A DNA stretch of 64,000 bases from Isosphaera sp. GTDB lineage: Bacteria > Planctomycetota > Planctomycetia > Gemmatales > Gemmataceae. The stretch lies in NCBI GenBank assembly GCA_013822345.1, contig PNKH01000026.1, positions 1 to 64,000 of the forward strand, written 5' to 3'. Below the pieces are notes generated by a model. The model was not told the origin of the DNA, did no database searches, and saw only the letters and a list, made by a program, of their open reading frames with translations. Positions 18,331 through 26,897 of the stretch are shown in pieces (position 1 is the first letter of the stretch; the number at the start of each line of letters is the position of its first letter). A program made the translations under genes and the position numbers.

Positions 18331-19464
18331 TCAGTAATCCCCAGGGACGTCGCCGGCGTTGCGGGTGAGCAGCGCGACGAACGTCTGGGCGGCGATCCCG
18401 GACCGGAGGAACGCGACGTGCCCGTCGGCGAACACCACGTTCGCCCCGCCCGGGTGGAAGCTGTACACCTCGCTGTTGTTCGTGCAGTTCACCACGCACG
18501 TCCCGGGCCGGGTGTTGTTCGGCTCGTCGGCCGCCGCCACCGCCTTCGCCGGGTCGTACCCGCCGGGGGCCATGATCAGGTCCCGGTCCGGCCACGCCGC
18601 CCCCTTCGGCACCGCCGCCGTCCCGAACGGCCGGCCCTGCCGCATCACCAGCGTCCCGGCCGCCATCTCGGCGATCACCACCGTCTGGCTCGACCCGTCG
18701 GCGATCATCCGGAACGTCGGCGGCCGCGCCCCGGTCGCGGCCGTCACCATCACCCCGAGCAGCTGGTCGCTGTTCAGCGCGACGCCCGGGGCCAGGATGC
18801 CGGTGTTCGTCGTCGCCGGCGGCCCGGCCCCGGCCAGGCGGTCGCTCACCCGCACCGTCGGGGCGTAGTCCCCGACGTGCATCCCGTTCCGCACGTCCCC
18901 CGCCCCGTAGGCGACCGTCCGCGGGGTCCCGGCCGACGGGCAGAGCATCACCTTCATCGGCAGCCGGCCGAGGTCCGGGTTCGGCCCGGCCGGGTCGTTC
19001 CAGTTCCGGGTCAGGTCGTACGCCGCGACCACGTTCCCCTGCTCCAGGTTCGACAGGATGAACACCGCGAACCCGTGCAGCCGGTTCGGGTACGGCGGCG
19101 GGGCGGTGGTGCTGGTCGCGGCCGGCGGCAGCACCCCGTACTGCGACTCGTAGTTCAGGACCGCGATCCCCTGCTGCTTCAGGTTGTTGGTGCACTGCGT
19201 CTTGGCCGCCGACTCGCGGACCTTCTGGACGGCCGGGAGGAGCAGCCCGACCAGCACGGCGATGATGGCGACCACCACCAGCAGCTCGACCAGGGTGAAG
19301 CCTCCTGGACCGCGGCCGTCCCGGCCGCTGCGACCGCGATCGTTCCGCGACCGGGGCGGCCGGGGACGCGATCGGGGGCGTGCCGCGGAGCGGCCGGGAC
19401 GGCCGCGGTCCAGGGCGAGCATGAACGCCCCGCGCCGGCGCCGGAGAGGGGGTGACGGGCACAT
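18331..19464 (-). CDS. DUF1559 prepilin-like protein with leader enlarged by a palindromic insertion
   Basis: A 377-residue member of the large planctomycete DUF1559 family. It has a type IV prepilin cleavage/methylation motif, [18 protein letters not shown], followed by the usual [12 protein letters not shown] helix, a beta-rich head domain, and the carboxyl-terminal H-X9-DG motif ([17 protein letters not shown]). Such proteins are pseudopilins exported through a type II/IV-pilus-like machine. Counting from ATG 19464, the leader before the cleavage site is 55 residues and very Arg/Pro-rich; 37 of these codons are the palindrome at 19304-19414. Without it the leader would be 18 residues, which is normal. 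An internal ATG at 19422 is an alternative start. It is convergent with the oxygenase-like gene. Confidence 0.85.
   Translation of the reverse strand: MCPSPPLRRRRGAFMLALDRGRPGRSAARPRSRPRPPRSRNDRGRSGRDGRGPGGFTLVELLVVVAIIAVLVGLLLPAVQKVRESAAKTQCTNNLKQQGIAVLNYESQYGVLPPAATSTTAPPPYPNRLHGFAVFILSNLEQGNVVAAYDLTRNWNDPAGPNPDLGRLPMKVMLCPSAGTPRTVAYGAGDVRNGMHVGDYAPTVRVSDRLAGAGPPATTNTGILAPGVALNSDQLLGVMVTAATGARPPTFRMIADGSSQTVVIAEMAAGTLVMRQGRPFGTAAVPKGAAWPDRDLIMAPGGYDPAKAVAAADEPNNTRPGTCVVNCTNNSEVYSFHPGGANVVFADGHVAFLRSGIAAQTFVALLTRNAGDVPGDY
19304..19414. repeat. Inverted repeat, family R, inserted in-frame in a coding sequence
   Basis: A 111-base element with terminal inverted arms CCTGGACCGCGGCCGTCCCG and complement. 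The same ends bound elements at 38820-38929, and a close variant bounds 58321-58434. The inner sequence differs between copies. Here it lies inside the DUF1559 gene between the basic leader and the FTLVE motif. Its length is 37 codons exactly, with no stop in the coding frame. Confidence 0.88.
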
Positions 19465-19611
19465 GAAGAGGCCTCGGACCGGGGGGGACGGTACGGGAGC
19501 CGACAAAGCGCTCATCATGCCCCGGCGGCGGGACTTCTGTCAACGGGGTGCCGGGAAAAACGAACCGCCCCCGGTGTCGGGGGCGGTGTGCGGAATCGTG
19601 GTCGCCGGCGG

Positions 19612-20952
19612 TCAGATCTTCAGCACACCGGTGCTGTCGCCGAACGACTTCGCCGCGGCCCCCATCCGCTCGAACAGGGCCAGGTACAGGTTCGTCAGCG
19701 GGGTGTCGTCCCGCTTCGGGAAGACCACGTGCCGGCCGGCCGCCAGCGACCCGCCGCCCTTCCCGGCCACCAGGATCGGCAGGTCGTCGTGGTTGTGCCG
19801 GTTCCCGTCCCCGATCCCGCTCCCGTACACCACCATCGCGTTGTCCAGGAGCGTCGTCCCGTTCGCCTCCTTCACCGCCGCCATCCGGCCGAGGAGGTAA
19901 GCCAGCTGCTCGACGTGGAAGGTGTTGATCTTCCGGATCTTCTCCAGCTTCTTCGGGTCGCTCCCGTGGTGCGACAGCTCGTGGTGCCCCTCCGCCACCT
20001 CCAGCATCTTGTACGGCCGGTTGCTCCCGTCGTTCGCCAGCGGGAACGTCGCCACCCGGGTCAGGTCGGTCTGGAACGCCAGCACCAGCAGGTCGCCCAT
20101 CAGCCGGATGTGCTCCTGCACGTCCTTCGGGACGCCGGTCGGGGCCGGCATGTTCGGCCTGGCGGCCGGCTTCCCCGCCCCCGCCCGGGCCTTCTCGATC
20201 CGCTGCTCCACCTCCCGGACGCTGGTCAGGTACTCGTCCAGTTTCTTCCGGTCGCCCTGGCCGAGCGTCTTGTCCAGCCCCTTCGCGTCCTCGTTCACGA
20301 AGTCGAGGACGCTCTTGTTGAACAGGTCGCGCTTCGCCCGGGCCTCGGCCACGTCCTTCGGGTCGTTCCCGCCGAACAGCCGGTCGAACACCAGCTTCGG
20401 GTCGGTCTCCTTGGCGTTCGGGGTGCTCTCCGACCGCCAGCTCAGGTTCGCCGAGTAGGCGCACGAGTACCCGCTGTCGCAGTTCCCGGCGTTCAGCCCG
20501 CGCTCGATCCCCAGCTCCAGCGACGGGAACCGGGTCGCGTCCCCGACCGCCGCCGCGACGTGCTGGTCGGCCGACATCCCGACCTTGATGTCCGCCCCGT
20601 GGGTCTTCCGCGGCTGCCGGCCGGTGAGGAACGCGGACATCGCCCGGGCGTGGTCGCCGGGGCCGTCCCCGTTGGCCCGGGCCTTGTCGCACGCCAGCCC
20701 GGAGATGACGGTCAGGTGCGACTTGACGCCTTCCAGCGGCTTCAGGATCGCCGGCAGCTCGCCGAGCGGCCCGGCCGCCTTCGGGGTCCAGTCGGCCATG
20801 TTCACGCCGTTCGGGACGTACAGGAAGGCGAGCCGCCGCGGCGGGCCGGCCGCGGCCGCCGGGGCCGCCCCGGCCAGCGACTCCAACCACGGCAGGGCGA
20901 CGGCGGTCCCCAGCCCCTTCAGCACGGTCCGGCGGGTGACGGCGGTCTTCAT
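19612..20952 (-). CDS. DUF1552 domain protein (Tat-type leader)
   Basis: A 446-residue protein with a twin-arginine leader (TRRTVLKGLGTAVALPWLESL) and the DUF1552 opening RLAFLYVPNGVNMADWTP. Further family blocks are FLTGRQPRKT, SLELGIERG and GDLLVLAFQTDLTRVATF; near the end AMVVYGSGIGDGNRHNHDDLP resembles the sulfatase/DUF1501-like metal-binding region. DUF1552 genes occur almost always next to DUF1592 genes in Planctomycetes, and this one follows DUF1592 at 98 bases on the same strand. The biochemical role is unproven; a link with polymer or sugar breakdown has been suggested for the pair. The gap between the two holds a palindrome (20992-21043). Confidence 0.87.
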   Translation of the reverse strand: MKTAVTRRTVLKGLGTAVALPWLESLAGAAPAAAAGPPRRLAFLYVPNGVNMADWTPKAAGPLGELPAILKPLEGVKSHLTVISGLACDKARANGDGPGDHARAMSAFLTGRQPRKTHGADIKVGMSADQHVAAAVGDATRFPSLELGIERGLNAGNCDSGYSCAYSANLSWRSESTPNAKETDPKLVFDRLFGGNDPKDVAEARAKRDLFNKSVLDFVNEDAKGLDKTLGQGDRKKLDEYLTSVREVEQRIEKARAGAGKPAARPNMPAPTGVPKDVQEHIRLMGDLLVLAFQTDLTRVATFPLANDGSNRPYKMLEVAEGHHELSHHGSDPKKLEKIRKINTFHVEQLAYLLGRMAAVKEANGTTLLDNAMVVYGSGIGDGNRHNHDDLPILVAGKGGGSLAAGRHVVFPKRDDTPLTNLYLALFERMGAAAKSFGDSTGVLKI

Positions 20953-20991
20953 CGGCTCGGCTCCGTGGGGGCACTTCGGAATGTTGTGAGG

Positions 20992-21043
20992 CCCCGGTTA
21001 GCGACGCGTCGAAGACGCGTCTTCGACGCGTCGCTAACTGGGG
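20992..21043. repeat. Palindrome, family T, between DUF1592 and DUF1552 genes
   Basis: The 42-base core at 20997-21038 is a perfect palindrome starting GTTAGCGACGCGTCGAAGAC, flanked by CCCC and GGGG with one mismatch. A shorter copy with the same outer arm lies at 32160-32200. It ends seven bases before the DUF1592 stop on the minus strand. Confidence 0.88.
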
Positions 21044-21050
21044 CTGCAGT

Positions 21051-23462
21051 TTACTCCGTCCGCTTGCCTTTGCGCTTCTGGAACGGGTCGGACTTCACGA
21101 CCGCCAGCACCAGGCCCGAGAACGTGTCGCCCTTCGCCTTCGACGCGGACACGATCTCGTCCAGGGCGCACTTGTCGTAATACTCCAAACCCCGGCCGAG
21201 GGCAAAGGTTACGAGCTTGTCGGCGAAGCACCGGCGGAACTGGTCGGCCTTCCCGAGCAGCACCTTCCGCAGCTCCGCCGGGCCGCCGAACTTCTCCCCG
21301 CCCGGCAGCACCCCGGACGGCTCGATCGGCCTCTTGTTGTCCTGCGTCCGCCACGCCCCGACCGCGTCGAAGTTCTCCAGCCCGAACCCGAGCGGGTCGA
21401 GCTTGTTGTGGCACGTCGCGCAGCTCGGGTTCGCCCGGTGCTGCTCCATCTGCTGGCGGAGCGTCCCCTTCAGCTGCGGCGTCGGCGGCAGCTCCGGCAC
21501 GTCCGGGGCCGGCGGCGGCGGCGGGGTGCCGAGGATGTTCTCGAGGATCCACTTCCCGCGCTTGACCGGGCTGGTCCGGGTCGGGTTACTGGTGACCGTC
21601 AGGGTGCTCGCCATCGTGATGACGCCGCCGCGGCGGCCGTCCGGCAGCTTCACCTGGCGGAACTCCGGCCCGGTCACGTTCGGGATGCCGTAGTGCCTGG
21701 CCAGCCGCTCGTTGACGAACGTGTAGTCGGCGTCGAGGAACTCCAGAATGCTCCGGTCGGCCCGGACCACGTGTTCGAAGAACGCCTCGCCTTCCCGGGC
21801 CATCGCCGCCCGCAGCGGCTCGTCCCACCCGGGGAAGTACCCCTTGTCCGGGTCGGCGGTCTTCAGGTTCCGCAGCTGCAGCCACTGCCCGGCGAAGTTC
21901 TCGGCCAGGGCCTTCGCCTTCGGGTCCTTCAGCATCCGCTTGACCTGCGCCTCCAGCACCGCCGGCTTCCGCAGCTCGTTCCTCGCGGCCAGGCCGAACA
22001 GCTCCTCGTCCGGCATGCTCGACCACAGGAAGTACGACAGCCGGGTGGCGAACTCCCAGTCGTTGATGACCCGGACGGTCTCCGGCGCCTTCGGGTCGTC
22101 CTCGACCCGGTAGAGGAAGTGCGGCGAGACGAGGACCGCCTTCATCGGCAGGGCCAGGGCCTTCTCGAACGGCTCGCCCTGCTTGGTGGCCAGGTCGAAC
22201 AGCTTCATCAGGCGGGCGGTTTCCTCCGGCTTGACCGGCCGGCGGTACGCCCGGCGGGCGAAGTTCGCCAGCACCTTCTCGGCGGCCGGGCGGGCGTCGG
22301 CGGCCGACGCCGGGCGGGCCACCTGGAGCAACTTCAGCGACGCGGACGGCGGCGGGGCGACGGCCTTGAACGGCCCCTCGACCTCGATCAGCTCGAGCCC
22401 GAACTCCCGGGCCTTCCCGTCCTTGTCGGTGAACCCGTTGGTGAACGCCACCGCCACCCGCTTCTCGCCGGCCGGCAGCCGGGCCGTCACCTCGTAGACC
22501 TTCGCCTTGGCCGCCTCGGCGTCCACGGTGAACGTCTTCAGGTCCTTCCCGTCGACCCGGACCGTCACCTTCGGGAACTCGCCGCCGACCTTCGACCCCC
22601 ACCCGCGGAACCGGACGACGTACTCGCCCTCGGCCGGGAAGTTGTACTTCTCCAGGAACCCGGTCCCCTCGGACGTGAAGGTGATCTTCCGGGCGCCGCC
22701 GTTGGCGTTCCGGATCTTCGCCTCCCGCGGGATCGTCTGGATCGCCTGCGGGTTGTACCCCTGCTTCGAGCTCTTCGCCGCCTCCTCGACTGCCAGCGCC
22801 GCGGCCAGCACCTTGTCGGCCGCCGCCATGTACTTCTCGAGCAGGATCGGCTGGAACGACAGCACGTCGCCGATGTTGTCGAACCCGTACCCCACGTCGT
22901 CGGACGGGAAGTCGTCGGCCGGCTTGTGGTCGACCCCGACGAGGTCGCGGATGGTGTTGTTGTACTCGGCCCGGTTGAGCCGCCGGAGGGTGACCCGGCC
23001 GGGGTCCTTCGGGGCGGTGCAGTCGACCTTGGTGAGGGTGTTCTCGATCCAGGTGATGAGGAACTCCTTCTCCTCCTTGGTCGGCTGCGGCTTCTTCTCC
23101 GGCGGCATGTCGCCGGCGGCGAGGGCGTGCTGGACCGCCCCCCAGTCCTTGCGGTTCTTCCGGGCGTGGGCCTCGCTCGTGTACCCGTCCAACTGCAGCC
23201 CGCCGGCCGCCTTGTCGGCGTTGTGACACGCCAGGCAGTACTTCTTCAGCAGCGGCAGAACCTTCGTCCGGAAGGTGGGGTCTTCCGGCGGGGCCTTGGC
23301 GGCGACGGGGGCGGCCGGGACGGGCTGGCCGGGCAGGACCGGAGTGGCCGGCTCCGCGGCGGGCGACCGCCGGGACCCGGACAGCGCCCACCACCCGACG
23401 GCGAGGCACGCGGCCGCGGCCGTGGCGCTACCGATCAGGACGAGGGCGGGGCGGGACGCCAT
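21051..23462 (-). CDS. DUF1592 domain protein with cytochrome c-like sites (DUF1587/1592/1588/1585 type)
   Basis: An 803-residue exported protein with an amino-terminal membrane segment (ALVLIGSATAAAACLAVGWWAL). A CLACH heme motif lies near residue 74 in a short cytochrome c domain. The planctomycete order of DUF1587 (RLNRAEYNNTIRDLVG), a carbohydrate-binding-like insert, then DUF1592 (FARRAYRRPV, WEFATRLSYFLWSSMPDEEL) and DUF1588/1585 (HYGIPNVTG, PSCATCHNKLDPLGFGLENF) can be followed. A second CxxCH, CATCH, is near residue 679. The family is thought to be an exported, possibly redox-active or polymer-acting protein paired with DUF1552. The second ATG (23462) is chosen because GGAG is eight bases before it; the ATG two codons upstream overlaps that GGAG. 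Confidence 0.88.
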   Translation of the reverse strand: MASRPALVLIGSATAAAACLAVGWWALSGSRRSPAAEPATPVLPGQPVPAAPVAAKAPPEDPTFRTKVLPLLKKYCLACHNADKAAGGLQLDGYTSEAHARKNRKDWGAVQHALAAGDMPPEKKPQPTKEEKEFLITWIENTLTKVDCTAPKDPGRVTLRRLNRAEYNNTIRDLVGVDHKPADDFPSDDVGYGFDNIGDVLSFQPILLEKYMAAADKVLAAALAVEEAAKSSKQGYNPQAIQTIPREAKIRNANGGARKITFTSEGTGFLEKYNFPAEGEYVVRFRGWGSKVGGEFPKVTVRVDGKDLKTFTVDAEAAKAKVYEVTARLPAGEKRVAVAFTNGFTDKDGKAREFGLELIEVEGPFKAVAPPPSASLKLLQVARPASAADARPAAEKVLANFARRAYRRPVKPEETARLMKLFDLATKQGEPFEKALALPMKAVLVSPHFLYRVEDDPKAPETVRVINDWEFATRLSYFLWSSMPDEELFGLAARNELRKPAVLEAQVKRMLKDPKAKALAENFAGQWLQLRNLKTADPDKGYFPGWDEPLRAAMAREGEAFFEHVVRADRSILEFLDADYTFVNERLARHYGIPNVTGPEFRQVKLPDGRRGGVITMASTLTVTSNPTRTSPVKRGKWILENILGTPPPPPAPDVPELPPTPQLKGTLRQQMEQHRANPSCATCHNKLDPLGFGLENFDAVGAWRTQDNKRPIEPSGVLPGGEKFGGPAELRKVLLGKADQFRRCFADKLVTFALGRGLEYYDKCALDEIVSASKAKGDTFSGLVLAVVKSDPFQKRKGKRTE

Positions 23463-23837
23463 CGGCACATCTCCGGCGAACTGCAGGCAGGCGGGGGCGG
23501 GCAGGCGAGTGAAACACTATACCGGCGGCGGGGGAGGGATTCTTCACAACTTAGCCGAAAACCGACCGCGTCGCAATCGAATAACCACGGGTCGGGGGTC
23601 CGCGGGGGGGTTCTCATCCGCCCTTCACACCCCCGTTTAGCCGCGACGCGGAGTCTTCGGAGCGGAGCGCGGCGTATGACTCGCGCTCCGCTCCGAAGAC
23701 TCCGCGTCGCGGCTAAACGCGAGCCCCGTGTGCGCTTGCCTCCGGCAACGGGATCGGCCACAATGTTCAGCAGAGTGATCGGGCCGCCCACCTCCCCCTG
23801 CCCGGCCCCGCCCGCCGTCTCGTCGCCGAGGCAACCG
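23463..23837. other. Divergent intergenic region (375 bases)
   Basis: This gap separates divergently transcribed genes and should hold promoters for both. ACTATA at 23516-23521 reads TATAGT on the minus strand, a fair -10 for the DUF1592 gene, though no -35 is evident at 16-18 bases. The stretch 23540-23590 is less GC-rich than its surroundings. A long palindrome occupies 23634-23719. I see no convincing small gene. Confidence 0.5.
23634..23719. repeat. Long inverted repeat in a divergent intergenic region
   Basis: Arms of about 37 bases (beginning CGTTTAGCCGCGACGCGGAG) enclose a loop around GCGTATGA. The TTAGC-GCGACGCG ends resemble family T but the interior differs. The position between two divergent starts argues against a plain terminator role for this copy. 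Confidence 0.88.
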
Positions 23838-25307
23838 ATGTCCGCCGGCCGCCGCGCCCTCCTGTCCGCCGCGCTCCTCGGCTCCGCCGCCCTCCTCGCC
23901 GGGGGCCGGGCCCGGGGCCAGGACCGGTCCCACGACCTCTGGCAGTCCGACCTCAGCGCGGACCGAATCCGCGCCGCCCTCGCCCGCCTCAAGACCGACG
24001 GGGCCGGCCTCGACCCGTTCCAGCGGGCGGTCAAGGACCACCTGTTCAGGAACAACCCGGACGCGCTAAAGAACTTCCCCCCCGGGATGATCGACCAGGC
24101 GATCAAGAAGATCGCCGAGAACCCGGACATGATGCGGAAGCTGGAGCAGGTCGCCCGCGAGAAGGCGGGCGACCCGGGGCGGCCCGGGAACCCCGACCCG
24201 GAACAACTGGGCAAGCTCCTCGAGTCGATGGGGAAGAACGGCGGGCTGCCGAAGGAGTTCGACAACTTCAAGGGCTTCGGCCAGCCCCGCGACGACCCCC
24301 GGCCCGCCGACCCGAAAGTCGGGCCGCGGCCGCCGCCGGACGTGAACCCCGCCGACCCGAAGGTCGCCCCCCGTCCGGAACGGAACCCCGACCGCCCGCC
24401 GGCCCGCCCGGCCGACCCGCCGGCCCCCCCGGAGAAGAAGGACCCGATCCGCCTGAACGAGAACCCGTTCGGCAAGCCGGAGGGGCCGGACGACCCGCGG
24501 GCCAAGTCGCTCGACGCCCTGACCGCGTTCTGGGAGCGGAACGTCGGCCCGCTCGACCAGACCCCGGAGCTGAAGCGGGCCCTGTTCGACCTGGCCGGGG
24601 AGAACGGGTTCGACTTCGACCTGACGGACGCCAACGGGAACAGCTTCTGGGACGCGCTGAAGAACGGCACCGCCGACGGCGGGTCGCTCGGCGACCTGTT
24701 CAGCGGGGCCGGCGGGAAGTGGTCGTTCGGCGACTGGGAGTTCCCGAAGCTCGGCGACTGGGGCCGGTCCGGCGGCGGGGGCGGCGGGTCGTCGTCGAGT
24801 TGGTGGAACCGGGGCGGCTCGTCCGGCCGGTCGGGCGGCGGGTCGTCGCGGTCCGGGGGCGGGTCCGGCTGGGGCGGGTCCGGGGGCGGCCTCGGCGGGC
24901 TCGGCGGGAACCCCCTGCCGTTCCTGGTCCTGCTGCTGGTGGTCGTCGGGTTAGTCGTGTTCCTGAAACTGCGGTCGATGGAGTGGCAGCGGGCGACCCC
25001 GGCGTTCGCCGGCGCGGGGGTCGGCGGGTGGCCGGTCGACCCGCGGGCGATCAACACCCGGGAGGACGTGGTGAAGGCGTTCGAGTACCTGAGCGTCCTG
25101 GTGTGCGGCCCGGCCGCCCGGAACTGGACGCACGGGGCGATCGCCGAGGCCCTGGCCGACCTCGCCCGCTCCGGCGGCGGGGCGGCGGTGCTGCTGGCCC
25201 GGCTGTACGAGCTGGCCCGGTACGCCCCGCTCGACGAGCCGCTGACGCGGGCCGAGCTGGTCGAGGCCCGGTCCCTGGTCTGCACCCTCGCGGGGGTGGA
25301 GTCCTGA
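23838..25307 (+). CDS. Exported/membrane protein with Gly-Ser-rich linker and DUF4129-like carboxyl end
   Basis: A 489-residue protein. A signal peptide (GRRALLSAALLGSAALLAGG) leads to a charged helical region, a Pro/Asp-rich linker, a second helical domain (about 225-300), and a striking Gly/Ser/Trp linker (roughly 310-355). One transmembrane helix (LPFLVLLLVVVGLVVFLKL) and a cytoplasmic domain follow. The cytoplasmic part, NTREDVVKAFEYLSVLVCGP through YAPLDEPL, resembles DUF4129, which accompanies MoxR-DUF58-transglutaminase-like gene sets. ATG 23838 has GAGG seven bases upstream; an in-frame ATG at 23763 is less well placed. It is the first gene of a plus-strand cluster, and its stop overlaps the next start by one base (TGATG). 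Confidence 0.7.
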   Translation: MSAGRRALLSAALLGSAALLAGGRARGQDRSHDLWQSDLSADRIRAALARLKTDGAGLDPFQRAVKDHLFRNNPDALKNFPPGMIDQAIKKIAENPDMMRKLEQVAREKAGDPGRPGNPDPEQLGKLLESMGKNGGLPKEFDNFKGFGQPRDDPRPADPKVGPRPPPDVNPADPKVAPRPERNPDRPPARPADPPAPPEKKDPIRLNENPFGKPEGPDDPRAKSLDALTAFWERNVGPLDQTPELKRALFDLAGENGFDFDLTDANGNSFWDALKNGTADGGSLGDLFSGAGGKWSFGDWEFPKLGDWGRSGGGGGGSSSSWWNRGGSSGRSGGGSSRSGGGSGWGGSGGGLGGLGGNPLPFLVLLLVVVGLVVFLKLRSMEWQRATPAFAGAGVGGWPVDPRAINTREDVVKAFEYLSVLVCGPAARNWTHGAIAEALADLARSGGGAAVLLARLYELARYAPLDEPLTRAELVEARSLVCTLAGVES

Positions 25308-26797
25308 TGCGGCCCGCCCGCCTCCTCGCCCCGCTCGCCGCGGCGGCCCTGCTCGCCGCCCCCGCCCCCGCCCAACCCCCCGGGCGGAAGGCCGCGGTGG
25401 TGGTGTCGGCCGACGGGACGGACTTGTTCCGCGGGCTGCTCGACCAGGCCGGGGTGCGGCCGGTCACCCGGAAGGAGCTGGCGGAGGGGGAGCGGCGGGG
25501 CCACGGCTTCCGGATCCGGCCCGGCCCGACCGAGGACCTGATCGTCATCGTCCTCGGCCCCCCGGGCGGGGGCCTGGAGGTCGACCCGGTCCGGTACGCC
25601 CGGGACGCGCTGCAGGCCGGGGGCGCGAGTCTGGTGGCGTCGGACGAGGAGATGGTCCTCGCCGAGCGGTGGGCGGCGGTCGGGCGCGGCCGGGTCCGCT
25701 GCGACGCCCTGGGAATGACCTTCGGCGGCCGCGCGCACTGCCCGTTCGTCGTCCCCACCCCCGCCGGGGACGAGCACGCCCCCCCCCCGGACTCCCCCCT
25801 CGCCGGCCTGTTCCGCGGGCTCGACCGGGTCGCCGTCAACGAGTCGGCCCGGCTCCGGGTCGGGGCGCACCTGAGCGAGTTCCGCCACGCCCTCGCCGGG
25901 TTCCCCCGCGGGTCCTGGCTGACCGACCGCGCCGGCGGCGACGTCCGGGACCTGACGGCCGACGACCTGTTCGCCGTCGGCGGGGTCGGCCCGGACCGGT
26001 GGAAACCGACGCCGTACCGGTTCCTGGCCCTGGCCGACCACAGCGTGTTCATCAACCTGCTGCTCGTCGACCCGGACGCGGACAACGTCCTGTTCGCCCG
26101 CCGGGTGGTCGACTACCTCCGCGGCCCGGAGAAGCGGTCCCGCTGCCTGTTCGTCGAGAACGGGCGGGTGGTCGAGCAGTTCGACGGCCTGCGGAAGGCG
26201 TTCGACAAGAACAGCGGGTTCCCGGTCCCGGACCTCGTCAAGCTGCAGGAGCAGGCGGTCGCCCTCGCCGACGCCGCGGTCGCCGACCTCCAGACCAACG
26301 ACGTGCCGAACCGGATCCTGAACAGCCTGTTCGAGCCGCCGGCGATCGCCCGGTTCGTCCTGGTCCTCGCCGCCGCGTACGCCACCTGGTACCTCCTCCG
26401 CCGGGCGTTCGCGGCCCGCAAGCCGGCCGACGCCCCGCCGCCGCCGAACGTCCCCGGGGCGCCGGCCGGCCCGCCCGGGGTGTTCGACCGTCGACAGCGG
26501 GAGCTGCTCCGCCGGGACAACCTGTACGAGCCGGTCCGGGACCTGGTCCGGGAGTTCTTCGCCGCCATCGGCGCCGGCGGCAGCCCGGGCGCCCCGCTGC
26601 CGCGGGTGGCGGTCGCCGCGACCGTCCGCCGGCCGGAGTCGCTGCGGAAGGCGGTGAAGGACTTCTGGGCGATCGCCTACGGCCCGCCGCGGGAGTTGAA
26701 GGCCGCCCGGTGGCGGGAGATGGAGCCGTACCTGGACCGGCTGTGGCGGGCCCACGCGGACGGGAAGTGGCGGTTCGAGTCGGCCGCGCCCGTTTAG
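25307..26797 (+). CDS. DUF4350-type membrane protein
   Basis: A 496-residue protein with a signal peptide (LLAPLAAAALLAAPAPAQ), a periplasmic Rossmann-like domain (GRKAAVVVSADGTDLFRGLL, LIVIVLGPPGGG), the block LALADHSVFINLLL, and PDADNVLFARRVVDYLRG, which is the DUF4350 core. A transmembrane segment near 350 (FVLVLAAAYATWYLLRRAF) is followed by a cytoplasmic tail. DUF4350 proteins regularly accompany MoxR ATPases and DUF58 proteins; the set is thought to be a chaperone-type or membrane-remodelling module, without a settled function. The ATG overlaps the upstream stop, so translation is coupled. A palindrome separates it from moxR. Confidence 0.75.
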   Translation: MRPARLLAPLAAAALLAAPAPAQPPGRKAAVVVSADGTDLFRGLLDQAGVRPVTRKELAEGERRGHGFRIRPGPTEDLIVIVLGPPGGGLEVDPVRYARDALQAGGASLVASDEEMVLAERWAAVGRGRVRCDALGMTFGGRAHCPFVVPTPAGDEHAPPPDSPLAGLFRGLDRVAVNESARLRVGAHLSEFRHALAGFPRGSWLTDRAGGDVRDLTADDLFAVGGVGPDRWKPTPYRFLALADHSVFINLLLVDPDADNVLFARRVVDYLRGPEKRSRCLFVENGRVVEQFDGLRKAFDKNSGFPVPDLVKLQEQAVALADAAVADLQTNDVPNRILNSLFEPPAIARFVLVLAAAYATWYLLRRAFAARKPADAPPPPNVPGAPAGPPGVFDRRQRELLRRDNLYEPVRDLVREFFAAIGAGGSPGAPLPRVAVAATVRRPESLRKAVKDFWAIAYGPPRELKAARWREMEPYLDRLWRAHADGKWRFESAAPV

Positions 26798-26804
26798 TGC
26801 TGTG

Positions 26805-26857
26805 GGGTCCGCCGCTCGCGGCGTTGCGGGCGCCGAAACGCCGCGAGCGGCGGACCC
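26805..26857. repeat. Inverted repeat, family Q, between DUF4350 and MoxR genes
   Basis: Arms GGGTCCGCCGCTCGCGGCGTT and complement around a short loop (GCGGGCGCCGAA region). It differs from the copy at 3168 by a T-to-C change in the arm that is matched in the other arm (CTTGCGGCG here CTCGCGGCG, with the complementary change), so pairing is conserved. It begins eight bases after the DUF4350 stop. Confidence 0.87.
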
Positions 26858-26897
26858 GAACGGGCCTCCAACGAGACGTGACACCACGGAGTGTGGA

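Noticed and set aside
23275-23640. Small plus-strand frame in the DUF1592 start region
   Set aside because: It overlaps the DUF1592 leader and the palindrome edge, and has no ribosome site or recognisable sequence.
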